DNA from: Gracilaria caudata
Lineage: Eukaryota > Rhodophyta > Florideophyceae > Gracilariales > Gracilariaceae
Assembly: GCA_030374735.1 (NCBI GenBank)
Contig: JASCIV010000001.1
Span: 62,001 to 126,000, forward strand
Reading direction: 5' to 3'
DNA length: 64,000 bases
In this document: positions 45,298-57,117 of the stretch, piece by piece
Numbering within the stretch: the first letter of the stretch is position 1
How the letters are laid out: each line of letters opens with the position of its first letter
Notes under the pieces: model-generated
Told to the model about the DNA's origin: nothing
Database searches by the model: none
Seen by the model: the letters and a program-made list of their open reading frames with translations, nothing else
Position numbers and translations under genes: made by a program

Positions 45298-46260
45298 TTG
45301 GATCTCATGGGCAGCACACTTTTACAGCAGAGTGGCCCCGGACCTGAGCAGCCCATCAGCTTTGGGCCTTTGTACAATGGTGAAAAGCGTGATCCTGTTT
45401 TTCAGTCCAAGATGTTCTCCGTGATTGAGAAGCGACTGTGTTACAACATGAACCAGCACCGTACACCGGCCAATATACTGGCTTCAATTTTGGATGCAGC
45501 TATAGACCGCGTTCATGAGTGTGAGGCAAACGCAGTGAGTGTAGCTAGGGATGGAGTTTTCACAGACATTAAGAATGAGTATCGTGCCGAGTTAAGACTT
45601 CCCTCCACTGAGGAAGTAGCTTGTTCGTCTATCATAAATGATTTTGTTGGACTGAACCCGCTACTGGTATCGTCCGTTTATCGTGCGTTGGCGCCTGCAA
45701 TTAAGGCTGCAGCAAGCAAGCTTGAAAATAATGAAGATCACTCTATTCAGTGGATATTGAAGGTCTTGGACATTGCAGTTCGCTCCGCAAGAGACATTGA
45801 CAAATCGTCCGGGAAAGACGTATTGCGCCACATTGACATTATCGTATGCACATCTCCATTTCGTGCTCTCGAGTAAGCTGCAGTAAGGTGCCTTTTGAGT
45901 ACTCGAGTGATTACGAGAAAACTCTGGTTTCAAGAGTTGTAGCTTGAAGCTGGTGGATTGGGTTTCAGTGAGGACATGCTGTGCGTTTGGAACGAAGCAG
46001 TAGTAGCCCTGAATTTAAAGGTTTGTGATGTATAAGTGCAAGAGATACATGCACCAATTACTGACGATTCGATGAGGATGGGATTCTGCCTATGGGTATT
46101 TGGTGCTGTTCTTGTCCACAATACCCCATGTACATCGCTTCGTAACAAAAATGGCAAGTGTCGAGCCCACGACTTGATGCTGAGCTTCGGACAGTGTAAA
46201 GTACAGGACAACATAAGCAATAGCAAGGTTTGGCACAAGCTCTATACCAATCGTTGCTGA
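45298..46260 (+). pseudogene. Unknown protein, ~320 codons with three nonsense codons
   Basis: One frame stays coherent from an ATG-like start at 45,304 (the open frame begins at 45,298) to 46,260. It contains TAA at 45,874-45,876, TAG at about 45,940 and TAA at about 46,033. Recognisable features are a helical central part (SSVYRALAPAIKAAASKLEN, then KSSGKDVLRHIDIIV) and a Cys-containing C-terminus (NTPCTSLRNKNGKCRAHDLM). I recognise no family. The GGCC-rich repeat immediately upstream suggests it belongs to a transposon. The in-frame stops of two types make it dead. Confidence 0.35.
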
Positions 46261-46510
46261 CTTTCCAGATGGATAAGCCTTCTCTGCATCGTGCTCCGTA
46301 ACGGAGCACGACGGGTTGCACTGATAAGTACGATGGGCCATGAGCACCTTTTCCACGCAAGCGTGGCATGACTACACGCATCGATGGCAGTGGTATTGAG
46401 AAAGCGCTGGTGCAACGGGAGGGTTTTCGCGACCTGAGCCCAGAAGGCACACTGAAGGTTAGAATTCGAATAAGCATCTGTCATAATTTAATATTGTCTG
46501 CAAGCGGTTT
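46261..46510. other. No supported gene
   Basis: Contains a small perfect hairpin at about 46,291-46,310 (GTGCTCCGT paired with ACGGAGCAC). No coding frame convincing. Confidence 0.25.
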
Positions 46511-47047
46511 CTAGGAACGTTCGATAGCGTAAAAACTTAGTTTTGGAGGAAGACTGTGCGGCTGCCTTGGCGGTGAAGACATTTGTGCGACTCTTTCGTT
46601 CAAGATCGTGGCGTTTGTGCACATGCGGAAGATTGCGTCGTTAGGATCGTGCTTGACATTGAAGTCCAAGATCGATTTGGAATAGGTATTGTCTTTATTG
46701 AAATGAATATGATGCGAGTGGCGGGCAATTAGAGCATTCTGTTTATGGGCGGACAAAAGCACGCGCGGATGTTGATATGGAGTGGCGACTTGTGGACGGC
46801 GCAAACTGGGGCGGATGGAGCTGATGACAGACGAATGCCCAGGTTTGTCTAGGGTGAAGTAGGGGGGAGTGCCGGTTACATTGGACAGATCGAAGCGCGT
46901 GGACGGCACGGGATAGAGACGTCGTGGCGGGGACGGGATTAGAGCGGAGAAACTGGAATATAAAAGGCTAAGCAACACGATAACAAGCGTGGAAAAGGAC
47001 GTTTTGGACAAAAATAAGGTACGCAGGGACGGAAAAGAAATGCCCAA
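46511..47047 (-). CDS. Unknown protein with N-terminal membrane anchor
   Basis: The frame starts at 47,047 with a probable anchor or signal (LVIVLLSLLYSSFSALI at about residues 20-40). A Pro/Arg/Ser-rich region follows and ends without further hydrophobic segments. The layout is that of a type II membrane or secreted protein, as in Golgi glycosyl- and sulfotransferases, but no catalytic motif is seen and it may be only the first exon or fragment. Start codon: MGISFPSLR. Confidence 0.35.
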   Translation of the reverse strand: MGISFPSLRTLFLSKTSFSTLVIVLLSLLYSSFSALIPSPPRRLYPVPSTRFDLSNVTGTPPYFTLDKPGHSSVISSIRPSLRRPQVATPYQHPRVLLSAHKQNALIARHSHHIHFNKDNTYSKSILDFNVKHDPNDAIFRMCTNATILNERVAQMSSPPRQPHSLPPKLSFYAIERS

Positions 47048-48519
47048 GATATACTGAAGAGCTTAAAAAGAAGAACAATGACGCGAAACGGCGATGGGGT
47101 GTCGGAGACAGAAGTGCCTGCGAAACCACAATGGGCAACGCGGGCGGCCTAGTACGCTTGTCGGGGAGAGAAAACTCGCTGATTTGCGTTCTGCGTGTGC
47201 AGATGTGTTTTTTCGTGAGTCTCAGGTGGTGTGGCGCGGTCCAAGAGGTCACGTTTTTCACTGTGCTTGTTACTCGCCGGCCCAATCTCATCCGAAGATT
47301 CTCCGAAAGACTCCACACTCAACGACACATGCAACGCGCACGGCGTCAATTTCACTGACGAGCTTCGTGAATGAGAGATCGGCTTATCAACTAATGTCGT
47401 CTATTGGTTGGCGTACGGGTCCATCATGCGTGGGTTTATCATGCGCATCAGCAGTGACGCCTGTCTTTGCAGTGGCGATTGTGGGCTCGCTTCCTGAGAC
47501 GTTTGTAGCAGGATTGTAGTGCACCCATGGCGAAATTCAGACGAGAACGCTGAGATAATGCTCGGCTGGTGTTCATGAATGAGGATATGAGAGCGCGAGA
47601 TGCTCGCGCCTGTCGTAAGGTCAAACCTTGCCCATTCACACTGCACTTGTTGTGGGACGGTCCTTCGTTCGTTGGGAGATCAAGACAAGAAGGGCGTCGC
47701 GAAGCGCAATGCCAGAAGCTGGACAAGCGGTTGTGCAGGTGGCGAAGCAGCTGGTATCGAACGAAAATGCTCGTACGGAGAATTGGAGGAGATTATGTAT
47801 ATACGCGACTCGTATGTCGCTGCTGTTATTGCTGAAAGAGTATCTAGAGCTTTCACGGCAGAAAGCCTGGGTGAGCGGTGACGAAGGAAACATTGAGAAG
47901 GATGGGCATCGAACGGCGTGTCGACTACCGAGTTACAGACTGGAAAAAAAGGGCTTGGGGGTAATTGTGTGATGGTGCGGAAGACAGCAGCTGCCGTAGA
48001 AATGTACACGATGAGGGGGCTTGGAATAAACCAGTTGAAGAGTTTTCTAGGCTGATGCGGGACGACGCATTACGAAGCAAAAGTGAGGGTTGCTGGGAGG
48101 AAGAGCAAGCGGAAGAGTAAGGTTTCCAGTAGCAGGCGGAGACGTTGTTCGAAAGCGTGTTCATTGAGGCGGGAAAGTAGCCCAGAAGGCGCAAGTGCGA
48201 CAAAATATTAACTGCATGGGCGGGTTTCGCGGAAGAAGAAAGTGTACGCGGTGGATTGGAACTCTGGGAAACAATCGGGGTTACCTGGGAAGCGTGCATA
48301 GTGAAGTGATTATAAATGAGGCGCAAAACCGGAACATTCCTTCTCAACGGCTGTTTGCTATTGGGACGAATGCCGGGCACTCTATCAAAGTGCTGACATT
48401 TATCAGGCAAAGGCATGAAGGCGTGAGGATATCAGATAAGAAAATCATGGCATCGACACCAAATATGCTCCACGGTTGTAACGAGAGCTCGCGCGCAATC
48501 GCAGGCACTTACGAACGGT
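47048..48519. other. No confidently supported gene
   Basis: Overlapping frames on both strands (47,094-47,519 plus; 47,600-47,972 plus; 48,195-48,521 plus; 47,925-48,416 minus) have no recognisable motif, no biased codon pattern and no neighbours that support them. Confidence 0.2.
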
Positions 48520-48639
48520 GACGTAAGTGGTAGTTCTCGCTGTGGGCGTGAGATTCGGGAAGGGAATGTAGCGACCCGCCTGTCGCATGAGCCACAAAGG
48601 CTGACGTTTACCTAGCTCATCGCAGGCCACACGCAGCAC
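48520..48639 (-). pseudogene. Uroporphyrinogen decarboxylase N-terminal scrap
   Basis: On the minus strand the frame reads RQPLWLMRQAGRYIPF. This is the signature P-x-W-x-M-R-Q-A-G-R-Y of uroporphyrinogen decarboxylase, which binds the substrate propionates in haem and chlorophyll synthesis. The preceding residues (LRVACDEL) fit the start of that family. After the signature the expected sequence (Leu-Pro-Glu-Tyr...) is lost. A GTAAGTG at 48,508-48,514 (minus strand) could be a donor of a lost intron. Only about 25 residues are recognisable. Confidence 0.55.
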
Positions 48640-50499
48640 CCTTCACTGGGCACATCTGACGGGGTTTCTCAGTGATCACTAGATGGTAGCCATCAGGTTG
48701 TACATCATGGAGGAGCTCCTCCGTATTTTCCATCAGCTCGCATGTGGCGGAGGAGCAGCCACGCTTCGACCGCAGCCGCGCCCCGTGCGCCGTAGAACAC
48801 CATGCTCTGCCAATACTACCTCCACATCTCCATGACGCCACGCGCGTTCGTCTGAGCACCGACGTGGGCACGCAAAAGGACAGCCGATAACGCTGTGCTT
48901 CCAGGAAGAAACCTCCTTGAGTTTCAACGCGAAGCAGCAGCAGGAATAGACGATCAGATTGGCTCAGCGGCATGCGGCAGGTAGATAACACCGCACACGA
49001 GAAAAAGGGCTCGAGGAACGAAGGCCGCCGCAATGGGGTCGAGCTTGTGCACACGAGGAAACGCAATGCTGCGTATTTCTCGGATGTTACGCGTCTTGCG
49101 CGCCGTGGCGAATCTGTGGCGCACACCAATAATAAGCGCCGTGCCGAAATTCGTGTGGTAGAGAAAGCGCCACGACTTCGTTTCATTCCCGCTCTTTTGA
49201 ATACCATCCAAAAGAAAAAGGAAACAGCCGGGCTTTCAACGCGCCTCATGGCGCGCCGTCGTGCTTGCCCACGCGCCGCGTCTCGTTCACATCCGCGCAC
49301 TGCAAACTCTGCTGCATCTTCCACGCGAGTACGCCACTTCCACTTTCGCTTCTCCACACACCCTTGGGGTGACCCGCTAATTCAACATCCGCTCATCCAC
49401 CCGCCCATTTGTTCAGTGATTTCATTGCGCCATCGCGTCCTTGTACGTTTTCGACATCCTCTCCATATTCCATGGTCGTGTGCACATCCGTGGACCTCCA
49501 CACTTACACACCTCTCTCTCTCTGGTTACCTTTGCATCGCTTCAGTTTCCTCATAGACATATTTCTACGTAGCGCTTCATTCAAGTTTTAGCTCCCCTTC
49601 CCTCTTTCCGGTCACTCGTCCTCATGGTTAACTACAACATCCGGGGCAGCGCTGACTGGGGCATCGCGTCCTGTGCCGCATGCTCTGCCACTCGATGCCA
49701 CGCCGGTTTGGGAGAAGCTTCATGATCATGTGTTACCTCAGTCGCTATCGCCGTCGGTCCCCCTCTGCCCTATTCGAACACGCTGGCGCAACCATTGTCG
49801 GTGCTGGACGACACGGCGGATCACTACTGCGCTTGGCGGCCGTCGCACTGCCGTCGCCGGCAATCTGGCGGAGCATGAGAATCCGGGCTCGGCCGTGGCA
49901 GCGTGGCAGCGTCGGTGGTGTTTTGTAGTGGCGTGTACAACGAGCTCACCGGTCGTTTTCGTCGTTGGTGATGTACGTCGCAAGACAAAGTGGCTTCTTG
50001 AATTTGTGCAAACGCTTGTTTGCCGCTAGTGGTATGAACCTGTTCAATACATTGAAATATCGGCCTGGGCAATGCTGTGCACAGAAACGAGGTATGAATC
50101 CGTGTGGAAATGTGCAGAAGTGGTTTCTTTGCAACGTGACGTGTCGCTGTTTCCAATCGTGCAGGTGGTAACGTCGGCGGTTTTGAGGACGTTGTCCAAC
50201 TTGCGATGTGGGCTTGGCGTGTAGAACCCCGAGTTGAAGAAGACGATTCACAGCGTTTTTGCCGATCACAACTGTGTATGATGGGTGGAGGGGCTATTGA
50301 CGCAGCAGCGTTGGTGGCGGTTGTTGGGCGATGGTGTTGTGACGTGACGTACGAGATATTCAGGAGGGGATAGCTGCCGACGGACACCACTGTCTGATAC
50401 GTCTAAGACTCTGGTAAAACGACTGTTCCACAGAAACGTAATACTCGTGAAGAAGCGAAGAGAGCCCATTTAGACCTTCATACCTGAGGTCGGTTTAGT
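48640..50499. other. Mixed GC-rich remnant, no gene assigned
   Basis: Both strands hold frames that are GC-rich and low in structure (48,617-49,357 minus, 49,824-50,390 minus and the plus-strand counterparts). An ATG at 49,624 after a pyrimidine-rich stretch begins a short run (MVNYNIRGSADWGIASC) that soon breaks. It could be a decayed host gene. No family is recognisable. Confidence 0.25.
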
Positions 50500-51552
50500 A
50501 ACGACTTTGGCGGTCGCAAAGCACAAAGCGAGTTTGATGACGGATTTGGAGGTGCAGCAGGGAGCCAAAAGAGCAGTGAGCACTACACGGCAGGACCTGG
50601 AGCGTCGCGGTGGAAGAAAAACGGGAAGCTTAGGTGAGAGCTTGTTGCGGCGGATGCATTCAAGGGGGCTATAACTGTGTTTGAAGATGGAATTGGAGCT
50701 GGATCATTTAGTAAGATGGAGGAGGCGTTTATAAATGTATACGATGGATGCCGTGGGGCTGTGAACGGGGTGCCTACACCGGCAGTGATGACTGCGTAAG
50801 ATACATTGCGTAATTAAGTGACTGTGACTTGGAAGCAATGAGTTTGAGCCTGACTCTGCTTCGGGAACAGTACTGACACTGAATGCAGCGGTTCCAGCAG
50901 GGCACGTTTGGTGAAGCAATGAAAGTGTTCAGCTTGGGGATGAGTGAGCTCGCTCTGGTGGTGAGGTCTAGCGCGCGGGAGGCGGAGGACGCCAAGACGG
51001 CGCTGAGAATGTCCAGGGAGTACATGATCGGACTGCAGCTGGATGCAACGGGGCGCGCGGCGAAGGCGGTGGGCGATATCGCGCGACAGATGCAGGCGGT
51101 GGGCTTGTTGTCGCGGTGCGGAGTGGTGCCGGCGCACGTGCAGCTGATGCTGCGCGCGGTGATGAAGGCGGAGTTCGACACGCAGAACCGGGAGCTGGTG
51201 GGCGGATTTGCGCGACGGCTGCTGGAAATGGGGCCAGTGGCGGCGTTGGCGAACAAGGCGTGGCAGGTGATCCACTTGTGTGACCACAACCGACGCAACC
51301 GCGACGAGATGCACTACGACGAGCGATGCGAGCTGGTGGTGGACTGCGCGTCGATGACGCCGCTGTAAGACGGCGCGGCGTACGAGCCCAGCGCGAGCAA
51401 CTGGCTGTGCCGCATCTGCTCCATCGGTGTCGTGGGCTCGCGCTGCTCGGAGGTTCGCCTGTAACGATGGATTTGGAACTGGTGGCTGCGCGGGGGGCGG
51501 CAAAGATGGAGGGGGACCGTGCGGAAATGCAGGAGGCGGAGCTGTTCTCATA
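50500..51552 (+). pseudogene. Coatomer alpha subunit (alpha-COP) C-terminal fragment
   Basis: From about 50,835 the frame reads LSLTLLREQY, stops, then QRFQQGTFGEAMKVFSLGMS, SREYMIGLQL, VQLMLRAVMKAEF, VGGFARRLLEMGPVAAL, WQVIHLCDHN and DEMHYDERCELVVDCASMTPL. This is the alpha-COP C-terminal order (tail helices, Arg-Arg-Leu-Leu-Glu-Leu-Gly-Pro, then Asn-Tyr-Asp). A TAA at 51,366-51,368 replaces one residue, after which the frame continues DGAAYEPSASNWLC. Alpha-COP coats retrograde Golgi-ER vesicles; the C-terminal domain binds epsilon-COP. Upstream sequence to 50.5 kb decays and the WD40 part is absent. The segment is more GC-rich than its surroundings. Confidence 0.75.
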
Positions 51553-51589
51553 ATGCATGCGTATTCAAAGCATACATTTGCCACCAAAT

Positions 51590-51965
51590 CGGTACCATAA
51601 AGTCCTTAACCGGGCCTTACTACGGCACTTCTTCGTCACGACTGCGATGCTCCTCTGCCATACTATGGTAAACCCATAGGACTTGCTCTGCACAGTTCCA
51701 GGTCTCCTTGAGCCACTTTGAGGGCACGATTTCGGACAGTTAAGCTCCTCCAAAGATGGTTTAAACGTGTCCCAAAAGCGGGCCACTACGGCTATATTTT
51801 GAATACTTTCAGGCATGCTGAATGAGGCACTATTTCGGCCATCCTTGGTGGCACCGTTTCGGCCATATTTAGGCCATTTTTTGTACATTTATTGTTAAAA
51901 AAAGTAAGCAATATTTGGGAAACACTAGGGCTATATCTCGGCCATACGTGGGCCATCTAAAATGT
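51590..51965. repeat. GGCC-rich degenerate repeat block
   Basis: It contains repeated (T)TTCGGCCAT, ATTTAGGCCAT and GGGCCATC words, like the blocks at 13.2 and 28.2 kb. CACTAGGGCTATATCTCGGCC at about 51,925 could mark a CACTA-type end. The block follows the alpha-COP fragment directly. Confidence 0.45.
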
Positions 51966-52471
51966 TTATACGGGCATGAGCCGTGTGGTGCCACCAGTAC
52001 TGGGTAACACTGCTTTTGTTGTGTTAATCATAATGTATTCTGTTGCTGAGCTACAGAAAAGAGCGTTGGTAAGAAGAATGTGGGACGCGCTTTACGCAGG
52101 GAATGAGAGAGAGCGGCGTCGCTTTGTAAGTTTATAAAGGTTCAATACCAGTTTTGGGATAGAAAAGATATGTGATCATACAAGTTTTGTTTATTGAAGG
52201 GTTTGAGTAAAGGGTTTGTTTCGTGAACATTGAAATGGTAATGTTTGAAGAGGGAAAGGTGTTGGGGATAAGAAGGGCTTCTATTGCTTGGCTTGGAGTT
52301 GCTGCGTATAGCTATTCACATGGAGATGAGTAAAGTATGGTCTGGAGCGGGGTGGTACACGTTGAAGGGTTTGGATGGGGTTCGGTGGCGTATGGGTGTT
52401 TTGGATGGTTGCTGGGTGTGCACGGGGGGTTGTTTAGCGCGAAAACGAGATGAGAGTAAATTTGAGGAAAC

Positions 52472-53512
52472 GTGGAATGCGCGTGGGCTGTGCGAGGGGT
52501 CGGGATCGCGAGTGGCCAAGTCGCATTGTCTTCGGTGGCATATTGGCGCTCTCGTGTTTCTCCTGCTACTACGCGCGTGTACGGAGTGATGTTGAACGGG
52601 TATGTGGAGGACGAGGAGTTGCTGGCGCTCTTGGAGGGGAAGGAGGTTCCGGGGACGCCTTCGGGAGAGGAAGAAGAGGGCGTGGAGGGGAAGGAGGAGA
52701 CGAAGTCGGTGCATTTGAGCGAGCTGGGGCTTAGAAGGGAGGTAGGGGGTGGAGGTGGGGAGGGAGTGCCGCCGAAGGGGATTGCGGAGGAGCCGAAGGG
52801 GCGTGTGAGGGAGATGGGGGTTGGGGTGAAGGAGCTGATGGATGAATTTCTTGTGAACAAGGTGGTGGAGATGTGGGGAGCTGTGCTGAGTGTTTCGGAG
52901 GGCGGATTGCCGGTGGAGGTGATATCGAGTGTGCGAGGAGGGTTGAAGTTGGTGGAGAAGGAGATGAAGGGGCATGTGGATTGGATAGTGGAGTGTTTGG
53001 TGAAGGAGCGGGCTGAGTTGAAGGGGTAGAATAGGACGTTGAAGGGGAGGGTGGAGGTGCTGGAAGCGCAAATGGGACAGGTTGAGAAGGCCTGTGGGCT
53101 GCTGGTGGAGATGAAGGGGATGCTGAAGGGGGTAAAGGGAGGCGGTGGGAAGGGGTCTCCGGTGACGCCGAAGAGTGGAGGAGGGAAGAAGAGGGTTGTT
53201 GCGGGGGGTGAGGAGGAGGGTGGTGGGAGCCGTTTGAGGAAGAGGAGCGGAGGGATGGCGAGGGTGGAGAAGAATGGGGAGGTGTATGTGCCGCGGCAGC
53301 TGCCTGGAGGGGCGCCGTTGGTGGGTTTCAGGAGTGCTGAGAATGCGGTGCGTATTGCGGAGAGGATTCTGGGGGAGCAGCAGGAGAAGAGGCAGGGTGG
53401 GATGGGGACTCGTATGGGAGCGCGGCGTGTGTATGAGAATGGGCTGAGCTGTCCGCAGAGCTTTTACGAGATGACGTTTCAGGATACACAGACTGAAAAG
53501 CCTGAAGAGTAA
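52472..53512 (+). pseudogene. Unknown Glu/Gly/Lys-rich protein, one nonsense codon
   Basis: One frame runs from GTG at 52,472 (next ATG 52,589) to 53,512, interrupted only by TAG at 53,027-53,029. SPATTRVYGVMLNGYVEDEE near the start resembles the N-terminal helices of a tyrosine-recombinase-type DNA-binding domain, but the match is weak and no catalytic Arg-His-Arg-Tyr set is present. A Glu/Gly-rich linker follows, then EVLEAQMGQVEKACGLLVEM (coiled coil), then a basic Gly/Arg-rich part (GGGSRLRKRSGGMARVEKN) and a final folded piece. The strong G/T bias is shared with the 44 kb genes. I infer an element-borne DNA-binding protein. Confidence 0.35.
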
Positions 53513-54473
53513 AGTGTTTTGATGTGTGCTTGATGTGTTTTGGGGGTGAATGGAGGTGAGTGAGGGGTGCATTGGACGGGTGTGGTGGGCAAAGTAGGGT
53601 GGGGGGTGCGCTGTGTTGCGGATTGGAACAGAGAGAAAAACTAGCGGGAGTGAAATAAATAAAGAGGTTCCTGGAAAAGGGCGTAGTTCTGGTTGAAGGC
53701 GGGCGGAACCTGCCAAAAAACTAAAGAAACAGAAGAAAAAATTACGCGAAGTGGAATACAATATTCCAAAATTTGTTAATTTTTTGAATGCCAGCCCGGA
53801 AAACCCCCTCGCGCGCCCATTTCTGGGACTAAACTACGAACTATTCCACACCTAGCTCTCACTATTCCACTTCCGAGAACACAGACGCACGGTGTACCAG
53901 GAGTTCCAGTGTAATTATAGGAGAATAGATAATTTTGATAAGCACAATTCAGCTCCACAGACTCCCTGCATCATAATGGCACCACACCATGATGCGGCCA
54001 ACGCGAAAACATGTTCTACAGGTATTCATGTATCTGACACAACAATGGTAACTTTCTGAAGTGTTGAGTATGATCGTCAAAACTGCTGAGTTCAAAAAAA
54101 AGTAATCGGAACGTTTTCGGCGCACTGTTGTGTTTATTACACCTAACTCTCCAAAAAAAGGCTACGGGGCGAAACGAGTATGCTTATTGTTTGCTACGAA
54201 AATCTCTAAGACGCGTACGGAGGACCTAAGCGAGAGCAAAAACCTAAAGTTGAGTCCTTCAAAAAGAGAACACCAAAAAACAGCAACTGGAAAAGTGTCC
54301 AACAGCAGCTCCTTCCATGCTACTTCACAGCCCAAGCAACAGCAGTGAAATTGAAAGTTCACGTTCTGGGCGACATATTATGGTACCTCACCAGCATGTA
54401 GCCATCTCTGTTGTTTCATATGAAGTATTACCCCGAAATTTAACAAGATTCGTGGCTATGCAGCGCACAACAA
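53513..54473. other. No supported gene; repeated ATTCCAC words
   Basis: At 53,748-53,878 GTGGAATA, TATTCC, TATTCCAC and ATTCCACTTCC recur in both orientations, with GTTAATTTTTTGA in between. The same GTTAATTTTTTGA word is part of the 400-bp repeat at 11.78 and 57.77 kb. This may be a transposon edge. A Ser/Lys-rich frame at 54,130-54,348 may belong to the next remnant. Confidence 0.3.
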
Positions 54474-54990
54474 ATGGATCAATACAAAAGTGCGTGGAAC
54501 ATTTTATTAAAAAGAGAACAAGGGCTTCTGAATGGGACGATGTGGGCCCTAGTAGACAGATTGCTCCTAGACTTGGTCCATTTCTTCCTCCTGCCCGACC
54601 GGGACAGAAAAGATACATTCGTGAGAAAGAACGAGAGGGGAAACGACGATACAGAGCGAGAAAAAGAGCTAGAGATTAAAACTGACGTAAAGAGACAGAA
54701 GCCATACCTGAAACGGTTGAATATGAGGCGAAAAGAATTGGCAATGCCCGAGAAGTGAAACTGTTTGAATTAGATGAGAAAAGAAGTATATCAGTTCCAC
54801 GCAGATCTCAGATACAAGGAAATCTTGATTCTACATTAGTCACAGATGTAGATAAGGTCCATCGTTGGTACCACACATGAAATGAAGGTGTTAGCCAAAA
54901 CCCTAGTAGTGAGGAACAGATCCTTTTCGTTGACAATCAAGAGTGGAGAAAGAAGCTGATCGAAGTAGTGAAGGAAGGAAAATTAACCAT
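54474..54990 (+). pseudogene. Dispersed-family remnant related to 455-850
   Basis: Frames read REKEREGKRRYRARKRARD, then VPRRSQIQGNLDSTLVTDV and KVHRWYHT followed by a stop and SSEEQILFVDNQEWRKKL. The TDV-x-x-VHR-x-x-H segment and the spacing to the acidic/hydrophobic part match the remnant at 670-780. It directly precedes the Copia remnant but has no link to it in sequence. No function assigned. Confidence 0.4.
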
Positions 54991-55491
54991 ATAGTAGTGT
55001 TTCAACGAAAACGTTTCATAAGACGACAGTGAGTCTATTGATAGCACCTCCACTACATAGTTCTTGCAACTCATACGTGATTGAGGTACAACTGCTTGCT
55101 CTCGGCAATACACTGTGTTCAATAGGTCCACAATCGGATATTTCGGAGAGAAAGCAGTTCGTACGCAACGGTTGCAACAAGCAGTCGCCACACCAATCGC
55201 GCAAGCCACAAAGCAGCGATCAGTACAACTCAAAGAAAGGCCGAAACAAAACCAGGATGATGACTTCATCATGGTCAAGTTGCGTGACGGCGCCGATGTG
55301 TCAAATACACTCCCTGAGCTTTGCAACAAACAACAGGACCAGTTGACTTCTTTCTCGGAGTCAATAACATATCTTTCTTCGATGCGCGCATGAACCCCCG
55401 TAGAGCGTGCTTGATTCCAAAGCCCAAAAAGCGCGCCACCCTTATGTAGCAAAAAACTCGATGGGCTGTTACATTCACCATTCACCCGATT
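54991..55491. other. Decayed region upstream of the Copia polymerase
   Basis: Plus-strand frames (55,029-55,393) include a Gln/Lys-rich run and DFIMVKLRDGADVSN. No integrase or protease motif is visible. The 5' part of the retrotransposon is either deleted or too eroded to see. Confidence 0.25.
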
Positions 55492-56560
55492 TTGATTGTA
55501 GCTGGATTGAAGTGCTCCGAACACGATCCTACACTCTACGTTTCGGCGCATGGACCTTCCCAGGTACTTCTTATCATTTACGTCGATGACGTGCTCATTG
55601 CCAGTAGGGATCGTGCAGCGATGAATGAAGTTAACCGGAAGCTATCACATCATGTTAGTCTTCGTACGGAGAAGGATGATGCTATGTTCTTGGAAATGTT
55701 GGTCACTCTAGATCGCGACGATGGCTCTATCACGGAGCATAACGCACCAATGATTGCGACTCTTCTTCGTGGCTTTGGCATGATCGATTGTTCTCCGTCC
55801 AGAACGCCAGAACGCCAATGGTTCGTGATTGTGCTGCTAGACTTCTTCGTGACGAATCTGTCTGTTTGCAGAGTACTTATTTCTTCTAAGAAGTCGTAGG
55901 AGCTTTGAATTATATTACGAACACAGTTCGACCGGACATTTCTTTCGCTGTTTCGTTTCTGAGTCGCTTTATGGATCGATATGGTGAAGCGCATTGGAAA
56001 GCAGCAAAGAGGTTAATTCGTTATCTCAAGGGAACGCTGTGCGCTGGATTGTCTTTTGGACCGGGTACCGATGCGTTTTCGATTGTTGGCTACTGTGATG
56101 CTGACTTTGCGGGTGATGCCAGTGACTGCAAATCCACTATCGGGTTTCTGTTTCAACAGAGTGATGCATGGATTAGTTGGAAGTCGAAAAGGCAGAGGTT
56201 GGTCGAGCAGTCGACAGGGGAAGTCGATGTAGCGATGTCGTATGCCGTGCGCGAGGGCTTCTGGTTGAAGGGTATGTATCAGGAACTCGGTTTTTCTCAT
56301 CTAAAGGGCTTCAAGTTATTCTGTGACTACGAAGGAGCGGTTTCTTTGTCTCAGAATCATGTGTGCAGCGAGCGCACGAAACATATAGAGATCCGCTACC
56401 ACTTTGTGCGAGATCATGTTGCAAAGTGAAACGTTGACTACAGTACTTGCCTTCTGACCAAATGGTTGCTGATTTCCTGACCATGCCGCTTACTAATCTT
56501 GATCACGTTAAGCAATGTGAGAGGATGGGAGTGATGGTGACACATAATGGTTCGAATGAG
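55492..56560 (+). mobile_element. Ty1/Copia retrotransposon remnant (RT and RNase H)
   Basis: HDPTLYVSAHGPSQVLLIIY followed by VDDVLIAS is the reverse-transcriptase catalytic YVDD block. After a shift near 55.9 kb the frame reads TVRPDISFAVSFLSRFMDRY, KRLIRYLKGTLCAGLSFG, YCDADFAGDASDCKSTIGF (RNase H first Asp region), then ERTKHIEIRYHFVRDHV. A further frame gives LPSDQMVADFLTMPL, the normal Copia C-terminal end, to about 56,530. Catalytic residues are mostly present but gag, protease and integrase are missing, and the reverse transcriptase is cut and shifted, so it is a dead 3' half. LTRs were not identified. Confidence 0.85.
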
Positions 56561-56689
56561 GGAGAGTGATACTGATATTGCGTTTATTGTTACGAGAGTT
56601 GTTTACATTCTCACCTCTGTGATGACAGAAGAGATACTATCATAGATATCCCTGTGAACAGTGATTATAGGCCATCTAGGGACTGCCAG

Positions 56690-56900
56690 TGGCCGATATA
56701 TGTGCGCAACGTCACTGTAGGTGCCGAGAAATGGCCGCGTGATAGCCCTTTGGCCCAGAGTAATTTTTTTCAATTCTTTAATCGGGACATGAAGTGTCCG
56801 TAAGTAGGTCAACGGAATTCTGGTGGCCAGCAGATGCCCGCTTTGCTCCCCAAGAGCCTACGTTGGTCTATTCTTTGGTCCGTCCAAAATTTGAGCATTT
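56690..56900. repeat. GGCC-rich dispersed repeat, copy B
   Basis: It aligns over about 170 bases with 44,941-45,110 (same order of ATGGCCGCG, T-rich stretch, GTCCGT block, GGCCAGCA and TTGCTCCCCAA). It lies between the Copia remnant and the ABC transporter pseudogene, and looks like a transposon-end or MITE fragment. Confidence 0.6.
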
Positions 56901-57117
56901 TCGCTGAAGTGGCGGCAGTTGGCCGGTTCCACGGGAAAAGCTACCGTTGGTACCGTCGGTACCCGTTTAGAACTCAATGAGCGCTGTTTCCATTTCCCAA
57001 AAACCGACTGTTGGTTCCCTACAAGGCGTGCCTTGCCATCCCAGTCCCATCGTAGGCCATCACGCAGTGGCGCACGGTTTTCAGGATGCTGATCTCCCCT
57101 CCCGCCACTCATGACTC

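Noticed and set aside
49824..50390. 188-codon minus-strand frame
   Set aside because: Ser/Thr/His/Pro-rich with no motif, in GC-rich decayed DNA where random open frames are long.
50814..51587. 257-codon minus-strand frame
   Set aside because: His/Arg/Gln/Leu-rich antisense shadow of the alpha-COP fragment, whose plus-strand motifs are clear.
52316..53761. 481-codon open frame on the minus strand
   Set aside because: It is dominated by His, Pro, Leu and Ser, the expected antisense shadow of the Glu/Gly/Val/Lys-rich plus-strand gene.
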